NCBI GenBank assembly: GCA_943737045.1
Contig: CALSFV010000211.1
Span: 1,116,001-1,180,000 of the forward strand
Reading direction: 5' to 3'
Length of the DNA: 64,000 nucleotides
Source: Parapristionchus giblindavisi
Taxonomy: Eukaryota > Nematoda > Chromadorea > Rhabditida > Diplogasteridae
The notes below the pieces were generated by a model, which did no database searches, had not been told where the DNA came from, and worked only from the letters and a program-made list of their open reading frames with translations. Made by a program: the position numbers and the translations under genes. The stretch's first letter is position 1. Each line of letters begins with the position of its first letter. Of this stretch, positions 46,281 through 58,000 are shown piece by piece.

Positions 46281-46440
46281 TCCGGTTTTGCAGGGTAATA
46301 TTACAGTAAGTAGCGCGCAAAAAGTAACTTACTGCTTACTTACTTTTACGCTATAAATACACGAAATATCAAAACAGTAATAAAAAAGTAAGCAAGAAGT
46401 TACTTTTTGCGCGCTATAATCTTACCCTACAAAACCGGAG
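46281..46440. repeat. Foldback repeat family D
   Basis: Perfect ends CTCCGGTTTTG / CAAAACCGGAG, then CAGGGTAATATTACAGTAAG inverted against GCGCTATAATCTTACCCTA; 160 bp. Lies directly after the SINE-like copy 2. Confidence 0.9.
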
Positions 46441-46874
46441 TAAATAACAAAAAAAAGTGATTTCTAAAAGCAATAAATGTTTTTTTCTGTCTCCTAGCAT
46501 TGCTTCTCACCTAAACTTCTAGGGTTGATGGTACTTACAAAAAGAGATTCACGCAAATTTTGCAAATTTAAGATTCAATTTGGGATACGAAATTTTTTTG
46601 TGGAACGTCGCAAGTGGGCAAGGGACAGCGAAGGATGAAAACATCTCATGGCACTTCTGATTCAGTAATGACTACTGCCTAGCTAATCTTGATGCAAGTG
46701 TTTCACTGTGAAAACTGTAACAGGCAATTGTGCTAAATATAGATTTTGCATAGGATAATCTTTTATTTTTCATCATCACCTCGTTATTTCGTTATACACA
46801 CTCTTCACACACTATTTATCGGCGAACTTCGAACGAAAGAAATTTTTTTAATCTCACCTGTTTTAGTGGCACAA
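46441..46874. other. Gene-free interval
   Basis: AT-rich DNA; nothing supported. Confidence 0.5.
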
Positions 46875-47010
46875 GGTCGAATGAGAACCGATGAATAATA
46901 ACCGACTGAATGATAACCATTTGCATACTTTGTCTATTCTTTAGCGCTTGTCTCTAGTATGCAAATGGTTATCATCCAGTCGGTTATTATTCATCGGTTC
47001 TCATTCGACC
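46875..47010. repeat. Near-perfect hairpin element
   Basis: GGTCGAATGAGAACCGATGA and its exact complement bound a stem of about 55 bp (…GATAACCATTTGCATAC / GTATGCAAATGGTTATC…) with one mismatch and a 27-base loop. Confidence 0.9.
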
Positions 47011-47483
47011 TAATGCCGTTTTAGTGAATGCCCAATCGTTCGCTAACAATAAAACAGGTAAGAGTGGTACCATTTCATGCAATGTATAATATGATAGAAT
47101 AGAGAATAAGATGAACACCATTCTGCAAACCTAGTCACTGTCTGCAAGATACACTGATCATCGATGATAGTATCATTTTTCTAAATTGAGTCATTTTCTT
47201 CTTTATTTGGTCGATTTGAAGGTCATAATCACTGACTTTTGTCAATTTACCCATTGTTTCATCTCTTATATCTCTGACTCTCTCCTATCAATGATTGTCT
47301 ATGACTAGCTCATGATACGTTCAGTTCAAATGAACTTGACAGGTCCGCCTCATCTTTCATGCTTTCACTTTCTGTTCACTTTTTGACCCGTATCTTTAAA
47401 GTTCACTCGGTTCCCCAAAGGCATTGTCTAGTCGTTTTGTCGTAGCGCCATACGCGGTGTCACTGCAATTTAAAGCAACCTCT

Positions 47484-47690
47484 GGTATATGAAAACTTAA
47501 ATACACCACTTGAAGTAGACTTGTAAGTCTACTTCAAGCAGTGTATCTACTGTAATGCATTTCGTCAAATGTTCTTTCATTTGAAGTAGACTTAAAGTTT
47601 TGAAATACCATTGACACCCCGAGAAAATTGTGAAACTCAAATTTCTGGCAACGCTCAATCGCTTTTTTCTACGAGAAAGTATCTCGTTGG
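47484..47690. repeat. Family C hairpin followed by a partial family A
   Basis: 47484-47609 has GGTATATGAAAACTTAAAT ... AAAGTTTTGAAATACC with CTTGAAGTAGACTTGTAAGT in the middle. It is followed by ACACCCCGAGAAAATTGTGA and GGCAACGCTCAATCGC of family A. Directly upstream of the second 22-exon gene. Confidence 0.75.
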
Positions 47691-47789
47691 GTGTCGATAA
47701 TCACGTGCCGTACTATATTTGATCCAGTTTGTACTTTTTTGGTACCTGTACGTGATGTTAACTGGACGATAATCGGATTGAAGAACATC

Positions 47790-50700
47790 ATGCATTATCT
47801 GGTGAGTACTCGACATGGTGAGATGGCCGAGCGGTCTAAGGCGCTGGTTTAAGGCACCAGTCTCTTCGGAGGCGTGGGTTCGAATCCCACTCTCATCAGA
47901 AATCTTTTGCATTGTTTTTCTGTTCAATGAATTATTTTCAGGTGTCTTTACTGTGCTTTGTGGCTGCTGCAGCCACTGCAGCTGAAGGTTAATAATTTTT
48001 ATTTTATTCATTTTTTAAAATTTCTGTGATTTTTTCAGGCTCAAAACTAGTTGCCATAGCTTGCGCGAGGAACCCAACCCTTTCGTTCTGCCAATCTACA
48101 AGAGGTATCAGTGTCACTCTAGTAGGCCCCTAGTGGATGCATTAAGAGGCAAATGTGGCAAATGTGGTTTTTTTCAATCTTTTTTTTCAGTCTCAAGCTT
48201 CATGGATAACTAAATGTATTTCAAGACTGTAAGGGGTTTAGATTCGCGCGCAAAATCATTTAAAAAATATTTAGCTTAATTCCTGCAAGCGGTAACTGGT
48301 TTTTTTCGAAAGTCTATGCATATAGTTTACTCATTCTCAGTACATTTTGAGCGCTGTTTCTCACACCACTCTCCTTTAAGCACCCAAAACTCCATCTCCC
48401 ACCGCTCATCCCAAGGACAAGTTCACGTTCAACTATGAAGAAGAGCATGAAAGGGCGCAGGAAACGTTGGTTTAATCTAAAATTAATTAAATTTAAATTA
48501 CATTTAAAATTATATACAGTAGAAGTTGTGTTGCCTGCACTATTAAGTGGCTTATTTGGCTTAAATTAATTAAATAAAGAAATAATTAATTGAATAATTA
48601 TTGCAGTCGACTCCTCGATGATCCCTCCGTTCATGCTGCCGATTCCGTGATCACGGATGAAGTGAAGCAACACCTCGCAGTCATTGCTCGGTATGATCAT
48701 TGAGTTTATTGATTGATTGCATTCGATTTAATAGTTTATCGATTGATTTGATTAATTATCGATTGATTTTCGTGATTATCGATCGATTCAGAGCTGTTGC
48801 TCGTTCTCGTCGCAATCCCTTCGATGGCAGCGATCTACATGAAAAAGCCAAGGACAATGAGGGTACTAATGAGCAAAATAAAAATTTTTATTTACTACTT
48901 ACAGTAGCGGCCAAAAATATTCGGATAAAACTTTGCAATGTCATAACTTTTGACTCAGATGAGCAATCGGGCTCAAAATCGAAAATATTCAGTACCCACA
49001 GAAATAAAAGATGAGCGCAAATGCGCGGCGCAGAGGCTCGTGTGCAAAAGGAGACCGGGCTGTACTGTATTAATTTTATTAATATTATTATTATTTTATT
49101 ATTATTAAGAGGCCGAAGGAGAAGACGAGATCGAGAGAGATACCGTGGAAGAAGTGGTAGAAGCACATGAAGAGGAAGGGAAGTCGAAGGAAGTTCAGAG
49201 TGTTGCTAAGAAAACTCAAGACCGGAACGACATGGTAAGCTTATCCACCAAATTCTTTCAAATCCTTCAATTTCTGGTATTTAAAGCGCAGTGTTGCCCA
49301 AGCGATTTTTTAACTGTGACTAGATCACGTTGTAAAGTAGGTCTGAAGAAGGCCCTCCGAATTGAATTAGCCTTGGTCTCCTGCAAGACTTCGTATGCCT
49401 TGAATTTCCGTATTTAAAGCATCCCCTTAACTTTGCTAGAGCTAATCTCTTAAAGTAAAAAAAAACAGTGATCATTGGCCTAGTGATCTCCTGTCTTTAC
49501 TTGAACTTTTAAAATGCCCAGTCCATTTTCAGTTTCCTGATCGCAGTCATCATTCTGCGTTGAAAGAGTCGCGATCAAGCAACGAGGAAGAAGGTTTAAT
49601 TTATTTTTGAAATTTGAAATTTATATTTCAAAACTATTTTTGAAAATATTTTCCAGCTCATTTCACATCGGACGGCTTCCTGCTGTACAAGGGTGATCGT
49701 TCAGAATATTGTGAAAAGTGAGCTGAAGTTTATGGTTTGAGTTATTTCTGTTTAAAGATTTCTGATTGATCGTCATTAAGAACTTCGTTAATTTTGACTT
49801 GAGGAGTTTTAAAAAAAACTTCCATTGTTTTACATACTACCCAATTTTTTCGTGACTTTTGAGCACTGAGCACGATCAAAGATCAACACTCAAAGATCAA
49901 AGATCATTTGCAGGTACCACGACAACTACGCATATTTCTGCATAGGAAACGATAATAACAATCAAGATGTATCTTAAGAATTGAGAATAAGAATCTTAAA
50001 TTTTAATTAAAACACTAATCTTCAACATATTTAAGCAGCTAATTATAGGTCACTCGCACTTTCTGCCCTTCTTACAGGGACGCCTGCGGAGTGAAGTAAG
50101 ATGATTGTTTTAAAGGAACTCCCCGAGTTAATTTGAAACTCCTCGCAATCTCGTAGGGAAAGAATGCGAGGGAGCATTGCCACAAATGATAGTTTAAAAT
50201 TAGCTCGGGCCATTAAAATTCAGATTATTCAAACCATTCCATTTCGTTTTCTTTTAAATTAAAGATAAAATATTTCAGATCCGGCCCGGGCGAACCAGCC
50301 AACCCGTTTTCCAAACAAGTTTGACTCTTCTATCAAGTTCAATCATGAATCTTCGGTCTTTGATCTTTGATCTTTGATCTTTAATCTTTACAGATTAGTC
50401 TGATCTCTTCCACAGCACAGGTCGATGAGGTGGAAGCGGAGCGATCGGCAGCACAAGCCAAGCTTGAGTTGCTCAAGGTACTGTATTTTCCAAGTTGATC
50501 TTTGATCTTTAATCTTTGATCTTTTCAGAAACGATTTCCTTGCACGCCCGAATGCGACCATAGAATCTTTCCTCATTGCACGGCAGAGTGCAAGTGTGAC
50601 TATCTCTATCCGATGGTTCAAAAGTACATATTTTAAATATATATTTAAATTTTAAAGTCGTACCTGAAGCGAAATTTGAAACTCTGCTGTGGCCGCACTC

Positions 50701-53127
50701 TCCCGCTTTCTTGTCTGCAAGAGAGTGTGTCCAGAGCGTAAAATCATATTAGCTCGTTTTATCTCTAGGATCGAATAATATTGATGTTTGGAGTAGTCGG
50801 AATCAATAAATTTAATTTTGTAGGTTCTGCAATCCTCCTCCAATCCCGCTGTTCCTGAACACTTGCCGTCTATGGTACCATGGCTGTCCCAAATACGAGA
50901 GATTCCATTATGCCTCACAGTACGTCTACTCCAAGGCCGAGAAGGGCAAAGTATTGCGTAAGTTGCACAAATGAAATTGTGTTCGTAGCTTGAAGTCTGA
51001 CTCAACTGAGATTTAGAGCCGTTCTTTTGAAAAAGTAAGTAAGTATGGTGTAGGAATCAATGAGAAGCTGGTAAGCTCTGGATGAAGATCCTGAGCGTCA
51101 ATTAGAGCTCCCATGAGAGCTCAGTAAATTTCAGCCGGTCCTGCCCGAAATCCGAATCCATTCGGTCTGCCTCAGCCCGCGCAACCACTGCCTACCGCTG
51201 GAGCTCGAGCTGCTAGAGGAGCTCGGACACAACGATCGGGATTCATACCCCAGGATGAGGACTCGAGGTTAATTTAGCTACTTTTTACAGAAATATTCCA
51301 CATGTAGACAGCATATATCTATAGCGTTTGAAGTCCCCCTTCAACACTGGGAGAGTCCCTCTTCCAAGCACTGTGCCTTAGCACATGTGCTACATATACC
51401 CTGTAAAATTAATGTAAAAAAATATTTTAAGTCAACTTTCAGCGAACAAATGCAACACAGACGAGGACTGATAATTCCTCCAGAGATCCCGAAGAGCTTT
51501 AGAGCAAGGTTGTAAAGATCAAAGACCAAAGATCAAAGATCAAATTACAATTCAGAGATCAGCCGGAGAATTCTCCTACCGCCTTGGACAAATCATCGTC
51601 GCATCTAGTCATTCCACCTGATCCTTACGAAAAATCCACTTCGGCTGCCAGGTGCGTGATCATTTATGAACCGAAACCGAGTTGGTACCGGTCAACCGTA
51701 ATCCGAGTGACTGTAACCGATATCAAATTGGTTGACGATGAACCGGACCCGTATTCATTTACCGTTAACCGAAACCGAATTGATCAAGCGTAACCATAAT
51801 CCTGATTAGGTAATACGAAAGCGCAACCACGTCATCTAACCGAATCTGACTTAGCTAGCGATATTCCGAATGTCCACAACTCACTCCCGCAATTCAGAGC
51901 CCACCAAGCGGCGACATTCCCAGTTCAACCATCCGATGCCTCTTACGGTACAGATGACGCGTTCAAAGCCTTCGACGGACTAACTGACTCGGTTAGTTTT
52001 TTACACTTTAAACAATCTTTCACGACGTGTTTGAGTAAGAACACGTTTCAATAAATAAGAAACATGTTTAACATGTTAGGGAAGAACGTGTTGCAATAAA
52101 CCAGGAACATGTTTTAACATGTTAGGTACGGAAAGAGAAATGTTGATAGACCGAGCGCACCGAGGAGAATTCTGTGCGTTTTGACAACATATCTTTGTGG
52201 GGTGTGGCACTGTACGATCATTTGAATATTGTATTATTATTTTTATTATTTTTAGAGATGCCACAAAGCAATCGTCTTTTCTAAAGTTGATAACGTTAAT
52301 GGTATAGTCGTGGAACTTATCTGAAATAGCGAAATTTAGCTCATTGAATTTCAATTTCAAAATAACAAGAATTACGGATCAATTTCAGCGAGGACTGGCG
52401 CACAAACCGAGGAGTAGATCTCCATTTACGAAACCCGGTTGGTCATATTATCGATTTAAAAAACCATCATATTATCGATTTAAAAAATATTTATTTATTT
52501 ATTTATTTCCATAAAATGAGCAGGAGTGAGATGTACAAGGGCAGGAAAGGGATATGGATTGCCGTGGCATATTTCGATATCGGTTTTGAAATGTTTAAAA
52601 ATTATTTTCAGGCCTGTGGGAGGCTAATCCGGACAATCCACACAATCGTGATCACGCCAATAAGTGGTGGTACCATCCCGAATCGGTCGGAGTCGATTGG
52701 CTGAATGGACAGGTGTGATTTTGTGGCTCCTAAAAAGAACACCCCGAGCTAGAATGAAACACCCCGCGTTAGCCAGTCTTTGACAGACAGTGTGTGCGCG
52801 TATTATCGATTAGCTTAGGGAGTTTCTTTATGGTTCACACCGTAACTAATTTTACTCTCCGCTCTGGCAACACTCTCTCAAAGACAAAAAGAGCGAGAAA
52901 GTTTGGTTTCAAGCTTTCTAACAGTTTCAAGCTGGATTGTGGTGTCGCTGTAGGGCAACTCTAGAGTGGATTATAAATTGAAAGACATGTATTTTTTCAC
53001 TTTCCAGGCAACATGGGGCGCCCATTGGGCGGTGCCTGCCGCCGGAGTGGGAGGAACCCACGGATTCTCCGCCGTTCACTTTCCCACTATCGGAACATTC
53101 TTGGGCATTCCTGATGATTATGACTAG
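47790..53127 (+). CDS. Secreted Cys-containing protein, 22 exons, copy 2
   Basis: Tandem paralogue of the gene at 36796. Exons 47790-47801, 47942-47987, 48039-48104, 48381-48465, 48607-48690, 48792-48862, 49110-49234, 49533-49593, 49657-49717, 49914-49968, 50049-50095, 50279-50318, 50394-50477, 50529-50623, 50824-50957, 51135-51267, 51443-51508, 51556-51651, 51898-51991, 52389-52437, 52612-52712 and 53008-53127 keep frame, giving 574 aa. Signal peptide MHYLVSLLCFVAAAATAAEG. All Cys of copy 1 are kept, e.g. PCTPECDHRIFPHC and CNPPPIPLFLNTCRLWYHGC. All 22 introns positions are shared; length differences are three residues in exon 2, one in exon 4 and two (GP) in exon 12. Both copies look intact, so both are probably used. 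Function unknown. Confidence 0.88.
47817..47898 (+). tRNA. tRNA-Leu (AAG), inside intron 1 of copy 2
   Basis: Identical by eye to the tRNA at 36823-36904 and at the same distance (15 bases) after the exon 1 donor, on the sense strand of the host gene. Confidence 0.97.
50109..50220. repeat. Foldback repeat family A, intron of copy 2
   Basis: Ends TTAAAGGAACTCCCCGAGTT and AAAATTAGCTCGGGCC; core shortened. Confidence 0.65.
50652..50765. repeat. Foldback repeat family A, intron of copy 2
   Basis: TGTGGCCGCACTCTCCCGC and GCAAGAGAGTGTGTCCAGAG stem; ends AAATTTGAAAC and ATATTAGCTCG. Absent from the matching intron of copy 1, so it came after the gene duplication. Confidence 0.75.
52838..52915. repeat. 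Foldback repeat family A, partial
   Basis: CTCCGCTCTGGCAACACTCT and a decayed right arm GAGCGAGAAAGTTTGG. In the last intron of copy 2. Confidence 0.55.
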
Positions 53128-55011
53128 TTTCTTAAAGGACCTCTTCACAATGGTCCCTCGTGGGAACAAAAAAGAATGATCAGTGAGGGGAAGGGGCCTT
53201 GTATGCATCCTATTCCATTGTTGTACATATTAGCCTTTATCTCGTTAGTCAATCAATAGTTTAGTTTACTAGATCTCCGCTTATGTTGTGCTGTCAATAA
53301 AGATTACTTTATACCTAAAGATGAATTTTGCTGATTTAACGCGTCAGTTACGAATATTTCTTTATGTTTTTCATCGCCCCGTAATGAAAAAAACTTTAAA
53401 AAAAGCAAATCTGATGAACAAAACAACCAAAAATCAAAGTAAATCTAAATGGAACACCTGTCGTTGACACCACGGACGCTGATCCGGACTTTCGACCTTC
53501 GAATCCAGGATTCCTACCTCGGAACCACATCTCCCTCTGGTCCCCCAGTTCGGTTCTCCAACCTAACTTCGGTTTCCCATGAGTCGTTGACGTTTTCCTG
53601 AAGAACGAATCTACCTTCTCAATACTGGATAGGAATAGTTCTATTGATTGATAATGGTAGAAGTGTTGCAAGCAGTTGATCATACTAATCGTATTATATC
53701 TCAAGAAGAGCAAGAAGAACAACGGAGTCTGCTCCAATCTTGATGGAATAGAACTGACATTCAATCGGTGGCAAATGAGAGGAAGTTCATGATTGCCAGG
53801 AAGTGTTGGAGAACCAGTGAGAATATATTATATCACATGCTCACGCATGAACGAAACATTCGGAATCAGAGAGGAAATAATAATTAACCTAAAGAATAGT
53901 ACAATTTAAAAAAAATATAAAATCCCCTTCACTTGTAAACTAAAATTGCCTCTTTCAATTGTTAGGCATTTATTGTTGCTGTTCTCGGTATGATATCAAG
54001 CAAAAAATCATTATGTTATAATGTACAACTATAGCATTTTGAAACTGAACGGACAACACTTTCACGTTCGTGAGCAAAACACAGAAAACGTGTAAAATGA
54101 AACTACACCTGAACAAGTGACACCTATAAATGTTAAATATAAGACAGCACTCGACCTATATAGCTGTGGTGGCATTTTCTGTCCAGCAGGTCTACTAGAC
54201 AATCACGGACTATTTTCGCGGGTTTTGGCACTTCAATCAACTAGTTCGAGTTCTGTAACGGAAAATATCTCTCAGCGACGAAAGACTTCAAGCAAATCCC
54301 CCTGCCCCTGACTTACTCTTCTGCACTCAGTTTTATCTTTTTTCCTCTGTGTAGTCTGTGTTACACCATCAAAACATGATATTAGAAGGGTTCAGAATGT
54401 CTCAAAGATCGTACAAAGTTATGTTTCGGTGACGCGGAAGAGTTCATTAAAACACTATAACCCTATTTCCTAACTTATTTCGTTTAATGTGCATACAAAC
54501 TTATACTAATATTATTAAATTTGTACTTGTACTAATATTATTAAATCTAATTAGTAGGACTTGTTACATACGGTCTGCTGCGTGCGAATGGCAAACGCTG
54601 GATTTTCCAAACCAAAATGTAGTTCACAGTATTCTGGTCCAAGCCATTTTTCTTCCAAAGCAAGACAAAGGAGAGACCATTGTATTCGAGAGAGTTTGTA
54701 TGTTGAGCGGTCGTTCTTGCTTTGAAAGTCATGAGAACGCTGTGTGGTGGACAAAGAGAGAGGCCTATGGCCTCGCAGGTTGAAAAAAAAATCTGAGAAT
54801 ATGGTTCTGTCGTGAACTACGAAATCATTATTATCTTTATGATGATTCATGATAAATAAACAAAACGTGTCAAACACACAGCACAATAATTACATTGGAA
54901 ATGAACGGAAAATAAATGATACATTATTTACATTAGTTACATAGTTGGCACTGGTACGTTGCCAGACTGCATATCACGAGTTCCACGCGTTGAAGTTAGA
55001 CTATTTCTGCC
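53128..55011. other. Gene-poor interval
   Basis: After the second 22-exon gene. A 122-codon frame on minus at 53396-53764 has no signal, domain or splice partner that I recognise. The rest is AT-rich DNA with AATGTGCATACAAACTTAT near 54485, a half copy of the palindrome at 56566. Confidence 0.5.
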
Positions 55012-58000
55012 TCAGAAATAGCTCAGAAAGCCGTAGTAGAGTTTGCCGAAACCCTTTTGGAGAGTGCCAATGGAACCCTACAGGTGGGATATGCCGATGG
55101 TTTTGATCGATTGTTGCGTATAAAATATAACTGAACAGCGGCCTTAAAATAATACTTTAGCAAAATTGATTCAAAGATACTGCACGAGCTAATATTACTC
55201 TCTGATCTGGTGAAGCTCTCTCGTAGATCAAGAAAGTGAGAGAATATTGCCAGAGTTAGCTCGGGGTGTGTCTTTAAATCATGCACCTTAACAGGTATCC
55301 CCAGCCAGAGGAAAATAGTGAAGACGAGCGAAGCACCGTCCAAGTTGTACTTGAGTGTCGCCCCACATATAAAAATTACTAAAGGACCGCTGAGGAGCAC
55401 CAGTGGAAGATAGCCCTGAAATATTTTGGAAAAAAAAATTAAAATTAATTGAAATTAATGCATTAATTTAATATCGTTAAATATTTAACGAAATTAAACA
55501 CTATATTAAGCCATATTAAACCAATTTAGTTAATTTCGTTATCTAACGAAACTAAGCACTAAATTAAGCCATGAATCGTGGGTTTATTGATTTATGGCTT
55601 ATTTTAGCGTCTATACATTGATTTGTTAATGAAATGTTTACTCTGTGGCCGTATACATGAAAACCGTTTTTGGGAAAATGTGTCGCCATTAGCGTAGGCG
55701 TAGGATTTTTGGAAAACGCCTCCGCCTACGCTAATGAAGTCAAATTTTCCCGGAAAACGTTTTCCGTTGTTCATGCATACGGCAACTGAAGAAAATATGA
55801 TTTCATAGAATTTTTGCAACCTGCAAAAGCTGCGTGCGAAGTAGTCTTTTCTGCAGTTTCATCGTTTTATCACTTAGCGAGACACCGAAGGATTTTAATA
55901 TCCTGTGAATCTTAAAAATAATACCAATTTTAAAATTTAAAAAAAGAAAAAAATCTAACTGACCCTCCAGGTAAAGATAGTAAACATCGCATAAGAAGGT
56001 ATGTAAGTTAGAAGAACAAAACCAAACATAAGTCTGATCATTTTGCTCCTCTCGGTTTCCTTTAATTTTGATAATTTGTTTTGCGAAATTGAGAAACTAC
56101 TGAAACACGAAGAGAAAAAGTGTTAAAATACCACTACCAGTTGTTTACATCGCATACAAGACCTGTGGTGTATGAATATTGAATGTTGCACCCGGAGTTA
56201 ATTTAACACTCTCCGCTCTGACAGCACTCTCTCACTTTCTTTGTCTACGAGAGAGTGTTGCCAGATCGGAGACTAAAATAGCTCGGGGGTGCCTTTAACA
56301 CTTTTGTGTTGCACTCAACACTTTTAGGTGCTACTTAGTCAGCTGTAGTTTCATTTTACACTTTTCCCCTGTGTGAACCTGATTACATTGTCGGAGACGC
56401 TACTGAAACCGTACGCGAATATTGATTGGGATGGTTCAGGATAATTAAACACGCGCCTTGTGACGTTCACAAGCACACGAGAAAGTTGTGGACTCGGATA
56501 GAAGTCTAGCGAGAAATACTGAAATATTATTTATATATTTATTTATATTATAATATTAAATACTCAAATATTAAATTAATAATATTAATAGATGTACAAG
56601 CATAAGTATGCATGCACTTTAAATGTAAAATTTAACATAAATAAGTTAGCAAATAATGTGCCTTATGGTATGGTATGGTATGGCATGGCATAGTGTGGCT
56701 TTATGGTACACCATAGGGCACATTATTAGCTGACTTTTAAAAAAAATTTCCTTTAAAGTGCATGCACACTTATTCTTGTACATCTATTAATTTAATATAT
56801 CTATACAGTCAGTTCATGTGAAAATTACTACATCTTATCATATATTATATCTATCTTATCATAATATGATCATTCTTATCTCTCTATCTTCATTATATCT
56901 TATCATAACAGTATTAGCACTCACCGAACTCATTATAAATAAAGCAGTGGGAATGGCTAAGGCGACCACGAGCTTCTGCGAATTCGTTAGCGCAGATCTC
57001 AAATGGGAAGGAATTATTTTACATCATTTTTATCCCACATATGAAAGTTTGTAACGCAAAAGTTGTGTACATGTTGTGCTGAGAATTTTCAGTCGTGCGA
57101 AAAAAAGTATATTATACGAGAATAGCTCGGACACTGAGAGAGAAAAACCACAATTGAAATCCTGTAAGCAAACATTTGCAAGCGTTTGAAACCCTTGCAT
57201 CCAAGATTTACCAAACTATGATAGTTCAAAATCATATATGTAAGGGTTTCAGAGGGGTTTCTCACAGAGAAGCATAGCAGCTATGTTTTTATTCTCATAG
57301 TCCCCGATCCCCTCCCGATTTATCCATGATGCGTTCATTTGAAGGAATAAAATATTATTATTATTATTATTCTCATAGTGCACCTCAATTTTCATATTGA
57401 TGAATTCTATTTTCACTTGGTTGACTTTCACACTGACTCTGCCGGATACCCCCGAGCTAATTTGAAACTGTATCTACGCCTGTTCAATGCTCTCTCGTTT
57501 TCTTTGTTTTTCGAGAGACTGTTGTGAGAGCGGAGAGTAAAATTAGCTCGGGATTTTCAGTTAACGGAAACAGTTTTGATAAAGTTTAGACGCTCAATCG
57601 ATTTCAAAGCAAATTTTAATGTTCTCATCATTACCTCATTATGGGACCTCAGCACGCCCAGACTAATCAGTCGTTTAGTGGCAACCATTCCCCCACCCCA
57701 ATGGTTCTGTGCTTGATAAAGGTCTTTAAACTGTAAAAAAAACATCATTACCTTTTGAGATCCATATATTGCAGGGCAGAAACAATTGGAATAATTTCCC
57801 ATATTACGGGTGTGCAAACTACAGCGACGAAAAACAAGCAATCGCATATTTCATGAGAAAAATAGGACATTAGAGTGCCGACCGGAGCGATGACGAATAT
57901 CCCATCGCGAAAGATATGGGCCTGAAAAAAGATTATTAATATTATTAATATAATAAAATATAAATTTATGCATTACAAAGATAACCATATCTACAATATC

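Noticed and set aside
53396..53764. 122-codon frame on minus
   Set aside because: No recognised domain, no signal peptide, no conserved splice partners; kept only as a remark in the interval description.
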